Position numbers and translations under genes: made by a program. A stretch of 7,037 nucleotides of DNA from Reyranella sp. (lineage in GTDB: Bacteria > Pseudomonadota > Alphaproteobacteria > Reyranellales > Reyranellaceae), in assembly GCA_030681635.1 (NCBI GenBank), contig JAUXRT010000012.1, positions 1 through 7,037 on the forward strand, in the 5' to 3' direction. The notes under the pieces are model-generated. The model saw only the letters and a list, made by a program, of their open reading frames with translations, ran no database searches and was not told where the DNA came from. Each line of letters starts with the position of its first letter. Position 1 is the stretch's first letter. This document shows, piece by piece, positions 1-6,156 of this stretch.

Positions 1-1
1 G

Positions 2-124
2 CGTTTCGGCCAGCGCGGCCTGCAACGCCTGCAGGGTGTTGCCATGGACGGTATCCTGTCGTCCGATGCCTCGCCTTTCGAGCGCCTGCGCCAACTGACG
101 GAAATCCTGGAGAGACCGCGATGA
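2..124 (+). CDS. 3' end of an unidentified protein gene (partial)
   Basis: An open frame enters from the left edge and gives about 40 residues before a TGA at 122-124. The visible C-terminus is amphipathic and charged, ending in the residues LTEILERPR. The stop overlaps the ATG of the next gene by the ATGA arrangement typical of translational coupling, and codon use matches the neighbours, so this is very probably a genuine coding end. Too little remains to identify the family. The coupling suggests co-transcription with the HIT gene but does not reveal the function. Confidence 0.65.
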   Translation, partial: RFGQRGLQRLQGVAMDGILSSDASPFERLRQLTEILERPR

Positions 125-546
125 GCCATCCCACCGACGGAGGCTGCATCTTCTGCAAGATCGTCGCGGGCCAGATCCCGTGCTTCAAGCTCCTGGAAGA
201 CGACACGACGATCGCCTTCATGGACATCAACCCGGTCAACCCGGGCCATGCGCTGGCGGTGGCCAAGGGTCATTGGCCGACGGTCGACGTCATTCCCGCC
301 GAGGTGCTGGCGTCGGTCGCCAGGACCGCGCAACGGGTGGCCAAGGCGGTCATCGGCGAGCTGAAGCCGCACGGCGTGAACCTGCTGCAGGCCAATGGCG
401 AGGGCGCCGGGCAGAGCGTGCCGCACCTGCATATCCACATCATGCCGCGCCGCCCGAACGATGGTGCGACACTCAACTGGGCTTACAAGCCGGGCGACAA
501 GGCCGAGATCGAGGGGATCTACAAGCGACTGAAGGCAGTGCTGTAG
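121..546 (+). CDS. HIT family protein (histidine triad nucleotide hydrolase/transferase)
   Basis: A 141-residue protein of normal length for the HIT superfamily, cytosolic enzymes that cleave or transfer nucleoside monophosphates from substrates such as AMP-amidates or dinucleoside polyphosphates. The signature triad HLHIHIMP is at residues 102-109, with His102, His104 and His106. The middle of the active site lies in the usual context, preceded by NGEGAGQSVPH. An N-terminal CxxC (Cys9, Cys12) in CIFCKI matches the zinc-binding form of HINT-like proteins. The segment NPVNPGHALAVAKGH near residues 37-51 is also characteristic. The start is ATG, with a GGAGAGA ribosome-binding site at 109-115, and it overlaps the stop of the upstream gene. 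The natural substrate cannot be read from the sequence. The gene ends one base before the stop codon of the convergent LysR gene. Confidence 0.95.
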   Translation: MSHPTDGGCIFCKIVAGQIPCFKLLEDDTTIAFMDINPVNPGHALAVAKGHWPTVDVIPAEVLASVARTAQRVAKAVIGELKPHGVNLLQANGEGAGQSVPHLHIHIMPRRPNDGATLNWAYKPGDKAEIEGIYKRLKAVL

Positions 547-547
547 A

Positions 548-1510
548 TCAGGACGCGACCAGCGCCGCCGTGCGGTGCTGCGAGAGGCTGAACCACTCGC
601 GCTCGTCCTGGTGGAATCTCTCGCGGATGTAATCGATCACGGCGCGGATGCGCGCGCCCTTGTTGGTTTCCTCGTGGCTCACCAGCCAGATATCACGGGT
701 GATGTTGAGGTCGATGGGAGCCTCGATGAGGTTCTCGCCCTTGCGGCTATAGCTCGGGAACACCGACAGGCCCCACGACGCCTTCACCGCTTCCATCGCC
801 GAGTCCGAGGAGTTGGTGCGTAGCACGACGCTGGCGCTGCGCTCGACGACCTCCGTCCACGCCTTCATCGCCGGCAGGCTGTGCAGCGTGGTGTGGTCGA
901 CAATGTGATGCTCGTTCAGGTCTTCCAGACGCTGCGGCAGGCCATACTGCTCGATGTAGGCCGGGGCGGCGAAGATCGACATGTTGAACTGGCCCACCCT
1001 TGCAGCAACAAGCTGGTTGGAGGTCGGGCGGAAGAAGCGGATGGCGAGATCGGCCTGGCGGGTGGCGAGGTCGAGCACCTGGTCGCCCACGATCACCTGG
1101 ACGACGATGTCGGAGTGGAGCCGGCGCAACTCGGACAGACGCGGCACGAGCCACTGCGCGGCCAGGCCTTCGGTGGCGGCCACGCGAACGATGCCGGCCA
1201 TCTCGCGGTCGAGGCCGGCCAGATGCCGCTCGATCGACGTCGCATTCGACATCATCGATTCGGCCTGCATGAGCACGCCGCGGGCGGCCGGCGTCACTTC
1301 CATGCCGTGACGATGGCGGTCGAACAGCTTGGCGCCCAGCCGGCGCTCCAGCGCCTGGATGCGACGACCCACGGTTGTCTGCTTGGTATTCAGCTGTGTG
1401 GCAGCGGCGCTGAAGCTGCCGGTTTTTGCAACCGCCAGGAAAAAACGCACGTCATCCCAGTCGCCGAGAATGTTCGGAGCTTTGTTTTTGCGCGGGAGAG
1501 TCGTGACCAT
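548..1510 (-). CDS. LysR-type transcriptional regulator
   Basis: A 320-residue protein, close to the usual 300-330 for LysR regulators. These cytosolic DNA-binding proteins usually respond to a small co-inducer. The N-terminal winged helix-turn-helix covers about residues 18-78; its core SFSAAATQLNTKQTTVGRRI is at 32-51, followed by LERRLGAKLFDRH and VTPAARG. A linker helix and the periplasmic-binding-protein-like effector domain follow from about residue 107 to 305, opening with GIVRVAATEGLAAQWLVPRL. The ATG at 1510 is the only obvious start, but no good Shine-Dalgarno sequence precedes it. The N-terminal 17 residues are longer than in many relatives, so the start is less certain than the frame. 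The gene is divergent from the membrane nucleotidyltransferase operon and convergent with the HIT gene. LysR regulators often control a divergent neighbour and themselves, so the cassette at 1748-4234 is the likeliest target (inference). The effector is unknown. Confidence 0.95.
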   Translation of the reverse strand: MVTTLPRKNKAPNILGDWDDVRFFLAVAKTGSFSAAATQLNTKQTTVGRRIQALERRLGAKLFDRHRHGMEVTPAARGVLMQAESMMSNATSIERHLAGLDREMAGIVRVAATEGLAAQWLVPRLSELRRLHSDIVVQVIVGDQVLDLATRQADLAIRFFRPTSNQLVAARVGQFNMSIFAAPAYIEQYGLPQRLEDLNEHHIVDHTTLHSLPAMKAWTEVVERSASVVLRTNSSDSAMEAVKASWGLSVFPSYSRKGENLIEAPIDLNITRDIWLVSHEETNKGARIRAVIDYIRERFHQDEREWFSLSQHRTAALVAS

Positions 1511-1747
1511 CGTAACAATCGATACAATAAGGTTGGCGGCCCAAAGTTTACTTGGCGCAGGCCTCGTGGTTTATCTTACATCATTGCGGATGAAACGTCG
1601 TTTTCTGTCTCAATCGTAGGGTATTAGACGGCTTTTTTCACCAGCCGTATAGGCCCAGCAAGCGCTTATTTAGCCCTCGTATTCGTTAGTCAATCTATCT
1701 GTTGTGGATATCCCGATTGACGGGTCGTAACGGGCGAGGGTGCTGCT
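1511..1747. promoter_or_regulatory. Divergent promoter region between LysR gene and nucleotidyltransferase operon
   Basis: This 237-base gap is visibly richer in A and T than the flanking genes and must hold the promoters for both directions. On the plus strand a weak sigma70-like pair is possible: TTAGTC at 1686-1691, 17 bases, then TATCCC at 1709-1714. Neither box is close to consensus. No convincing promoter was picked out on the minus strand. The main internal structure is an imperfect dyad centred on 1598, listed separately. A 6-base inverted repeat, ACGGCT/AGCCGT, lies at 1628-1648. No small gene is supported here. Confidence 0.6.
1583..1614. promoter_or_regulatory. Imperfect dyad, candidate regulator binding site
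   Basis: The arrangement is ATTG, 5 bases, GAAACG, T, CGTTTTC, 5 bases, CAAT. The inner arms are complementary apart from one extra T in the right arm, and the outer tetramers ATTG/CAAT lie symmetrically about them. The centre is 88 bases upstream of the LysR start and 150 bases upstream of the nucleotidyltransferase start. A dyad in a LysR-divergent region is a plausible operator, but a clean T-N11-A box is not evident in its core. Assignment to this LysR protein is therefore only a guess. Confidence 0.3.
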
Positions 1748-3037
1748 GTGGCCGTAATTGGCTCAGACGGTGAGACGACGAAGCTGTCGATCGACAGGCT
1801 TCTCCGCTACATGCGCAGTCCCTCGACGCGCATGGCGGCGTTTGCCGCCCTTCTTTCATACCTGAGCTATGCATACGCGCACGGCAGTTGGGCTAACCCG
1901 GCCCTGATCGGCGTGTCAGTCTTCACCGGGGTGTTCATGCCGAGCTACGCCAAGCTCAGCAACAAGGCCGATCTGTGGGCTAGCAATCAGTTCGGATTCA
2001 TCACGGCCGGCCGGCTCGGGCGGTTCATCCCGCAGTACGCGTTCAACCTGGCGGTGTTCGGGATCATGCTGTGGGGAGGAGCCCTGAATCGCGACGGTGT
2101 CGCATCGGTGGGCGGCTTCGCTTCGGCCGCACTCTTCACCTCGCTCGCCTCGCAAGGCACCCAGTATCTCGGCATGTACCTGGTCTCGCGCGGCATCGGC
2201 GACGCGAACCGCAACGTGCTGGTCGGCATCTCGGTCAATATCATCCTGGCGTCGTTCGGCACGGCGGGCATTCCCGTGGCCCGCGAGGCCTTCCTGATCC
2301 TGGGCTTCGGCTTCGGCACGGTCCTGTTCGGCATCGGTCTCCTATCGGACCTTCGTTCGGTGATGGCGCCCAAGGGCGGTGTCGGCCTCTACTTCGGCAC
2401 GTTCAACCCCTTCCACAACACCCATCTGGCCCTGATACGACGCGCGCTCGACGAGCGCGGCCTCGACAAGATCATCATCCATCCGGTCCTCGTGCCGCGG
2501 ATCCATGTCGACGCCTTCCGCAAGGGCGAGCTCAAGGTCGGGCGCCTGGAGAAGGGCTTCCAGATCTACGAGAAGACCGACAAGGCCGATGCGAACGTCG
2601 ACTACTTCCCGACCGGCCGCATGTTCCTGCCGCCGGAAACGCGGAAGGTGCTGATCGACCTCGCGGTGGCCGAGGCCGACATGCAGGATCGCGTTGAAGT
2701 CGTTGTCTTCCCCGAGATCTACTACAAGAAGGGCTTCCAGGGCGTCATCGGCGAGATCAAGAAGACCCATCCGGGAGTCCGCCTGCATGGCCTGCACGGC
2801 ACCGACAACGGCGGCATGTACGTGCGCCAGATCTACGACGAATGCGGCTGGATCTATCCGTGGTGCGTGCTGCGCCGCGATGCGGTGTCGGCGACGGCGA
2901 TCCGTGCCGGCGCAAAGGGAATGACAGCGACCGTCGTGACCGACGTGCTCGCGCAACTTTCAGCGAATGTTCCGGTGGTGACGGCTGGGGGCCGCCGCTT
3001 CCGGAATGACAACGGAGTACTGACCGAGGGGGACTAA
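1748..3037 (+). CDS. Membrane protein fused to a cytidylyltransferase-superfamily (NadD-like) nucleotidyltransferase domain
   Basis: A 429-residue two-part protein. Residues about 29-200 hold roughly six hydrophobic segments (near 29-47, 51-66, 96-112, 118-145, 156-172 and 180-199); I do not recognise this membrane domain. Residues about 211 to 400 resemble HIGH-type nucleotidyltransferases, which transfer a nucleotide from a nucleoside triphosphate onto a phosphorylated substrate. The phosphate-binding motif is GLYFGTFNPFHNTHL (213-227), with His223 and His226. A GTD element is at 351-353, and SATAIR (381-386) matches the family's C-terminal ISxTxIR motif. The Gly of the usual HxGH is Thr225. 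The C-terminal half probably faces the cytoplasm, where NTPs are available. The start is taken as GTG 1748, preceded by GGGCGAGGG (1732-1740), with an in-frame stop at 1718; ATG 1811 is an alternative that keeps all the helices. It is the first gene of a three-gene run, one base from the next. The substrate could be a nicotinate nucleotide, a polyol phosphate or something else, and cannot be decided here. Confidence 0.8.
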   Translation: MAVIGSDGETTKLSIDRLLRYMRSPSTRMAAFAALLSYLSYAYAHGSWANPALIGVSVFTGVFMPSYAKLSNKADLWASNQFGFITAGRLGRFIPQYAFNLAVFGIMLWGGALNRDGVASVGGFASAALFTSLASQGTQYLGMYLVSRGIGDANRNVLVGISVNIILASFGTAGIPVAREAFLILGFGFGTVLFGIGLLSDLRSVMAPKGGVGLYFGTFNPFHNTHLALIRRALDERGLDKIIIHPVLVPRIHVDAFRKGELKVGRLEKGFQIYEKTDKADANVDYFPTGRMFLPPETRKVLIDLAVAEADMQDRVEVVVFPEIYYKKGFQGVIGEIKKTHPGVRLHGLHGTDNGGMYVRQIYDECGWIYPWCVLRRDAVSATAIRAGAKGMTATVVTDVLAQLSANVPVVTAGGRRFRNDNGVLTEGD

Positions 3038-3038
3038 C

Positions 3039-3656
3039 ATGACCGTGCAACCGCCGGTCGGGGTGGGCAACCACCCCGTCGTGACCATCAAACTTGCATC
3101 TACTTCAGACGAGCTCATGCAGTGCTACATGCTGCGCGCCGCCGTCTTCATGGGCGAGCAGGCCTGCCCATACGTCGAGGAGTTCGACGGCAACGACTAC
3201 ACGGCCTCGCACGTCATCATGTACGTCGACGGCGAGCCGGCCGGATCCATGCGGCTCCGCTGGTTCCAGTCGTTTTGCAAGTTCGAGCGCTGCGTCGTGT
3301 TGCGGCCGTTCCGCGGTCTCGGCATCCACCACGAGATCAATGCCTGGTGCAAGGAGTTCGCCCGCCGCAAGGGCTACACCAAGGTCTATCTCCACCTTCA
3401 GCGGCGGCACATGCCGATGATGGAGAAGGAAGGCTTTCGTCGGGTCGACGACAGGGTCTTCAACTTCTCCGACCATGAGTATTACGCGGTCTATTGCGAG
3501 CTCGAGCCAGTGGCCGGCGCCGTGAAACTCGACACCGAGCCGATGATCATGAACCGGCCGGAAGACCGCCTGGATGCGCTGGGCATCCTCGAGAAGTCGG
3601 CAGCGCGTGGCGCTTCCAACCCACACGCCCCGCGGCCCGAAAGACGCGTGAATTGA
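3039..3656 (+). CDS. GNAT family N-acetyltransferase, first of a tandem pair
   Basis: A 205-residue GNAT-fold protein expected to transfer an acyl group from acyl-CoA to an amine in the cytoplasm. The N-terminal part resembles ElaA/YjcF-type members: LRAAVFMGEQACPYVEEFDG (32-51) followed by ASHVIMYVDGEPAGSMRLRW, the beta strands before the cofactor site. The acyl-CoA pyrophosphate-binding motif A region is RPFRGLGIHHEI (89-100). Its second half has HH where a small or glycine residue is common, so cofactor binding may be altered. MEKEGFRRVDDRVF (128-141) is the usual C-terminal GNAT element. A tail of about 45 residues after 156 is Pro- and charge-rich and probably disordered. The ATG start lies one base after the preceding stop, with the purine-rich GAGGGGGA at 3026-3033 as ribosome-binding site, implying coupling to the nucleotidyltransferase. 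About half of the aligned core positions match the next gene. Acceptor unknown. Confidence 0.85.
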   Translation: MTVQPPVGVGNHPVVTIKLASTSDELMQCYMLRAAVFMGEQACPYVEEFDGNDYTASHVIMYVDGEPAGSMRLRWFQSFCKFERCVVLRPFRGLGIHHEINAWCKEFARRKGYTKVYLHLQRRHMPMMEKEGFRRVDDRVFNFSDHEYYAVYCELEPVAGAVKLDTEPMIMNRPEDRLDALGILEKSAARGASNPHAPRPERRVN

Positions 3657-3660
3657 GGAG
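3655..3660 (+). promoter_or_regulatory. Ribosome-binding site fixing the start of the second GNAT gene
   Basis: GAGGAG, seven bases before ATG 3668, overlaps the TGA stop of the first GNAT gene (3654-3656). The frame is open further upstream to 3494, but that stretch lies inside the first GNAT gene. This site and the alignment of the two paralogues favour 3668 as the start. Confidence 0.75.
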
Positions 3661-3667
3661 ATGTGAG

Positions 3668-4234
3668 ATGAACGCAATCGCGCAATCGATCGGCGGTGAG
3701 GCCATCACCACCAAGCTCGCCATGAGGATGGAAGATTCCCTGCATGCCTTCGCGGTGCGGGCGGCCTGCTTCATCGGCGAACTCGACATGCCGTACTCCG
3801 AGGAGTTCGACGGCCACGACTTCGGCGCTACCCATGTCATCGCCTATGTCGGCGACGAGCCGGTGGGTACCGTTCGGGTCCGCTGGTTCCAGTCGTTCGC
3901 CATGCCGGAGCGTCTGGCCGTCATCCAGCGCTTCCGCGGCCACAACATCGGGCAGATGCTGCTCGAGCGCTGCCGCAAGCTGGCCGAGGGCCGCGGCTCC
4001 AACACGCTCTACGTCCAGGCGCTGCCGGGCGACGTGAAGTACTGGGAGAAGCAGGGCTGGCGGCGCCTGGTTTCCGAGGAGTCGAGTTCGGGCGTCAAGC
4101 GGATCGTGGGCATGGTCAAGGCAGTCGATCCGAGCAAGCCGCTGCCCGAAGTCGAGGCGCCGGAGTCCGCCGTGCTGGGTGTCGAGTTGCAGCTCGACTC
4201 CACGGGGCTGCCTCGGGGAACCGCCTCGAACTGA
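3668..4234 (+). CDS. GNAT family N-acetyltransferase, second of a tandem pair
   Basis: A 188-residue GNAT-fold protein, paralogous to the gene just upstream. Shared landmarks include VRAACFIGELDMPYSEEFDG (30-49), THVIAYVGDEPVGTVRVRWF (55-74) and FQSF followed by ER. In a hand alignment about half of the positions in this core agree. Motif A is QRFRGHNIGQML (87-98), which keeps the Q/RxxRGxxIG pattern better than its partner does. VKYWEKQGWRRL (123-134) is the usual late GNAT element. Residues after about 153 form a Pro/Glu-rich tail unrelated to the core. It starts at ATG 3668, 11 bases after the previous stop, with a good GAGGAG site. It is the last gene of the cassette and is followed by a hairpin. 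It probably works together with, or as a heterodimer partner of, the first GNAT (inference). The acceptor substrate is unknown. Confidence 0.88.
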   Translation: MNAIAQSIGGEAITTKLAMRMEDSLHAFAVRAACFIGELDMPYSEEFDGHDFGATHVIAYVGDEPVGTVRVRWFQSFAMPERLAVIQRFRGHNIGQMLLERCRKLAEGRGSNTLYVQALPGDVKYWEKQGWRRLVSEESSSGVKRIVGMVKAVDPSKPLPEVEAPESAVLGVELQLDSTGLPRGTASN

Positions 4235-4246
4235 TCCCTGCGGCCT

Positions 4247-4295
4247 GATCTCCGCTGGAGGTGCGCTGCTTGGGGAGTGCGCCTCCGGCGGGATC
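4247..4295. terminator. Long hairpin between convergent operons, possible terminator
   Basis: Outer arms GATC(T)CCGC and GCGGGATC pair with one bulged T. After a T-G wobble, the inner arms GGAGGTGCGC (4257-4266) and GTGCGCCTCC (4277-4286) pair over ten bases with two G-U wobbles, closing a ten-base loop, TGCTTGGGGA. The position, 13 bases after the GNAT stop and 32 bases past the permease stop on the other strand, fits a shared transcription end. Neither strand has a T-run after the stem, so it is not a canonical intrinsic terminator. It may instead act as a 3' end-stabilising structure. Confidence 0.5.
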
Positions 4296-4305
4296 TGGCC
4301 TTGAT

Positions 4306-4337
4306 CGGATCTATCTGTGCCCGAATCTATCTGTGCC
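4306..4337. repeat. Two tandem copies of a 16-base unit over the permease stop codon
   Basis: CGGATCTATCTGTGCC (4306-4321) is followed directly by CGAATCTATCTGTGCC (4322-4337), 15 of 16 identical. The second copy contains the TAG stop and the last three codons of the permease C gene on the minus strand. The first copy is non-coding, just downstream of that stop. It looks like a recent slippage or duplication event without effect on the protein. Confidence 0.85.
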
Positions 4338-5211
4338 GAGGGTCGAGCGCGTCGCGCAGGCCGTCGCCCAGCAGGTTGAACGACAACACCGCCAGGAAGA
4401 TCGCGAAGCCCGGCCAGAAAGCCATCCAGGGCGCCTGGGCGATGAAGCGCTGCGAGGAATTGAGCATGCTGCCCCAGGAGGGCGAGGGCGGTTGCTGGCC
4501 GAGGCCGAGGAACGACAGCGCCGCCTCGGCGATGATGGCGCCGGCGACGGCCAGCGAGGCCTGCACCAGCAGGGGCGGCACGATGTTGGGCAGGATGTGG
4601 CGGAGCGCAATGCGCCAGCGCGGATTGCCCACGGCGCGCGCTGCCTCGACGTAGTCCTCGACCCGCGCGGCCAGGGTCTGGCCGCGCGTCAGGCGGACAA
4701 TGATCGGCGTCGCCGTGACACCGATGGCGATCATGGCGTTGGAGAGGCTCGGCCCCAGGAAGGCCGCGAGCGCGATGGCCAGGATCAGGAACGGCACCGC
4801 CAGCATGGCGTCGACGATGCGCGACAGCACCGCATCGATCCAGCCGCCGGCATAGCCCGCGAGCAGGCCCAGGGGCACGCCGATACCGACGGCGATGCCG
4901 ACCGAGACCACGCCGGCGCTGAGCGAGGCGCGGGCACCGAAGATAATGCGGCTCAGGATGTCGCGGCCGACCTCGTCGGTGCCCAGCCAATGGGCCCAGG
5001 ACGGCGCCTTGCGCACCGCGCTCCAGCTCGTGGCGATGGGATCGTAGGGCGCGATCAGCGGTGCGAAGATGGCGACCACGATGAAGGCCGCCACGATGGC
5101 GAGTCCGACCATGGCGCCCTTGCGCCGGCGCAGACGTCGCCAGGCCCGCGCCCAGGGGTTCTCCTCGCTGGCGGCGACGGCTGCAGTGGTGGGCAGGGTG
5201 GCGGCGGTCAT
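4327..5211 (-). CDS. ABC transporter permease, DppC/OppC family
   Basis: A 294-residue inner-membrane subunit of a peptide/nickel/opine-class ABC importer, of normal family length. A cytoplasmic N-terminus with an Arg/Lys cluster (25-31) precedes the first helix at about 34-54. LGTDEVGRDILSRIIFGAR (76-94) is the hallmark periplasmic segment of the DppC family. The ATPase-contacting EAA loop is EAARAVGNPRWRIALRHILP (189-208). The family motif LSFLGLGQQPPSPSWGSML is at 232-250. Five to six helices can be drawn. The ATG at 5211 is chosen because the family's N-terminus begins just there and it lies two bases after the stop of permease B; the frame stays open further upstream only inside permease B. 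It is the last gene of the leftward operon, and no ATPase gene follows. Substrate unknown. Confidence 0.96.
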   Translation of the reverse strand: MTAATLPTTAAVAASEENPWARAWRRLRRRKGAMVGLAIVAAFIVVAIFAPLIAPYDPIATSWSAVRKAPSWAHWLGTDEVGRDILSRIIFGARASLSAGVVSVGIAVGIGVPLGLLAGYAGGWIDAVLSRIVDAMLAVPFLILAIALAAFLGPSLSNAMIAIGVTATPIIVRLTRGQTLAARVEDYVEAARAVGNPRWRIALRHILPNIVPPLLVQASLAVAGAIIAEAALSFLGLGQQPPSPSWGSMLNSSQRFIAQAPWMAFWPGFAIFLAVLSFNLLGDGLRDALDPRHR

Positions 5212-5213
5212 CG

Positions 5214-6155
5214 TCAGCCCCGCAGCCGCGGGTTGACCAACACGTAGGCGATGTCGGCCAGCAGGTTCAGCGTGATGTAGGTGGTGGCGGTGACCAGCAC
5301 GACGCCCTGGACCACGGCGTAGTCGCGGTTGAACACCGAATCGACGATCAGCTTGCCGAAGCCCGGGATGGTGAAGATCTGCTCGGTCAGCACCGCGCCC
5401 GACAGCAGCGTGCCGAACTCGAGCGCTCCCAGGGTGATCACCGGCGTCATGGCATTGCGCAGCGCATGCTTCAGCACGACGCGCTTCTCGTAGAGACCCT
5501 TGGCGCGGGCGGTGCGGACATAGTCGGCGCCCATCGCCTGCAGCATGGCGCTGCGGGTATGGCGCATCAGGATGGCGGCGATGGCGTTGCCCAGCACGAA
5601 GGCCGGCATCACGGTGGTGGCCAGGCTCGCCCGCCAATCCTCGCCCAGCCGCACGTAGCCCGAGGCGGGAAGCCAGCCGAGCGTCACCGAGAACAGGAAG
5701 ATCATCAGGATGCCCAGCCAGAAGTTGGGCGTGCTGATGCCCCACAGCGCGAAGAGGTTGGCGCCATAGTCCCAGGCGGTATCCTTCTTCACGGCGGAAA
5801 TGATGCCGGCCGGAATGCCGATTCCCAGCGCCACGATGAGGGCCATGGCGGCGAGCTGCAGCGTCACCGGCAGCTTCTCGGCCACCAGCGAACTCACCGA
5901 GCTTTTCAGCCGCATGGATTCGCCCAGGTTCCCCGAGAGCACACCCTTGATCCAGTAGAAGTACTGGACCGGGATCGGCTCATCGAGGCGGTACTGCTGG
6001 CGGATCTCCGCCAGCACCTGCGGATCGCGCTCCTCGCCCGCCATGATCAGTGCCGGGTCGCCCGGCAGCAGCTGCTGCAGGCCGAAGATCAGCATCGACA
6101 CCAGGATCAGTGTCGGGATGATCTGCAGCAGCCGCTGGGTGAGGAAGGCGAGCAC
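5214..6155 (-). CDS. ABC transporter permease, DppB/OppB family
   Basis: A 313-residue inner-membrane subunit that pairs with the C-type permease. The N-terminus LAFLTQRLLQIIPTLILVSM is typical of the family: a first helix followed by LLPGDPA at 29-35. Other landmarks are GNLGESMRL (75-83), PVTLQLA before helix two, the STPNFWLGI segment (141-149) and the EAA-type loop ADYVRTARAKGLYEKRVVLK (210-229) followed by HALRNAM. The C-terminal FTIPGFGKLIVDSV (261-274) and the final VNPRLRG also match. The start is GTG at 6155, one base after the stop of the substrate-binding protein gene, with only a weak ribosome-binding site, so translational coupling is likely. Length and ends agree with the family. 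Confidence 0.96.
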   Translation of the reverse strand: MLAFLTQRLLQIIPTLILVSMLIFGLQQLLPGDPALIMAGEERDPQVLAEIRQQYRLDEPIPVQYFYWIKGVLSGNLGESMRLKSSVSSLVAEKLPVTLQLAAMALIVALGIGIPAGIISAVKKDTAWDYGANLFALWGISTPNFWLGILMIFLFSVTLGWLPASGYVRLGEDWRASLATTVMPAFVLGNAIAAILMRHTRSAMLQAMGADYVRTARAKGLYEKRVVLKHALRNAMTPVITLGALEFGTLLSGAVLTEQIFTIPGFGKLIVDSVFNRDYAVVQGVVLVTATTYITLNLLADIAYVLVNPRLRG

Positions 6156-6156
6156 G

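Noticed and set aside
1509..1531. Near-repeat ATCGTAACA / ATCGATACA at the LysR start as an operator
   Set aside because: Short, imperfect and partly within the coding start; it could easily arise by chance.
881..1627. Plus-strand open frame of 248 codons opposite the LysR gene
   Set aside because: Antisense to a well-supported LysR coding frame, with no domain signature and no ribosome-binding site.
1628..1648. ACGGCT/AGCCGT inverted repeat with a T-run, as a terminator
   Set aside because: The six T's overlap the end of the left arm and the loop, not the region after the stem, and the stem is only six pairs, in a divergent promoter region where no gene ends.
1748..3037. PnuC-NadR-like nicotinamide riboside uptake and activation fusion
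   Set aside because: The idea fits a membrane domain plus NadD-like enzyme, but I see no PnuC motifs in the membrane part and no NadR kinase domain, so the claim is not supported.
3494..3667. Longer start for the second GNAT gene
   Set aside because: The extension lies entirely inside the first GNAT gene, its residues are not GNAT-like, and a good ribosome-binding site precedes ATG 3668.
3491..4990. Minus-strand open frame of 499 codons running across the second GNAT gene and into permease C
   Set aside because: It spans two genes on opposite strands and the hairpin, and its product is Arg/Pro/Ala-rich without any family motif. Absence of stops is explained by high GC.
4261..5247. Long plus-strand open frame (328 codons) opposite permease C
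   Set aside because: It is antisense to a clear DppC gene and its product is low-complexity, rich in Arg, Gly, Asp and Gln, as expected for a GC-rich shadow frame.
5212..5745. Longer start for permease C
   Set aside because: The extension is out of frame with, and inside, permease B and does not resemble the family; ATG 5211 gives normal length.
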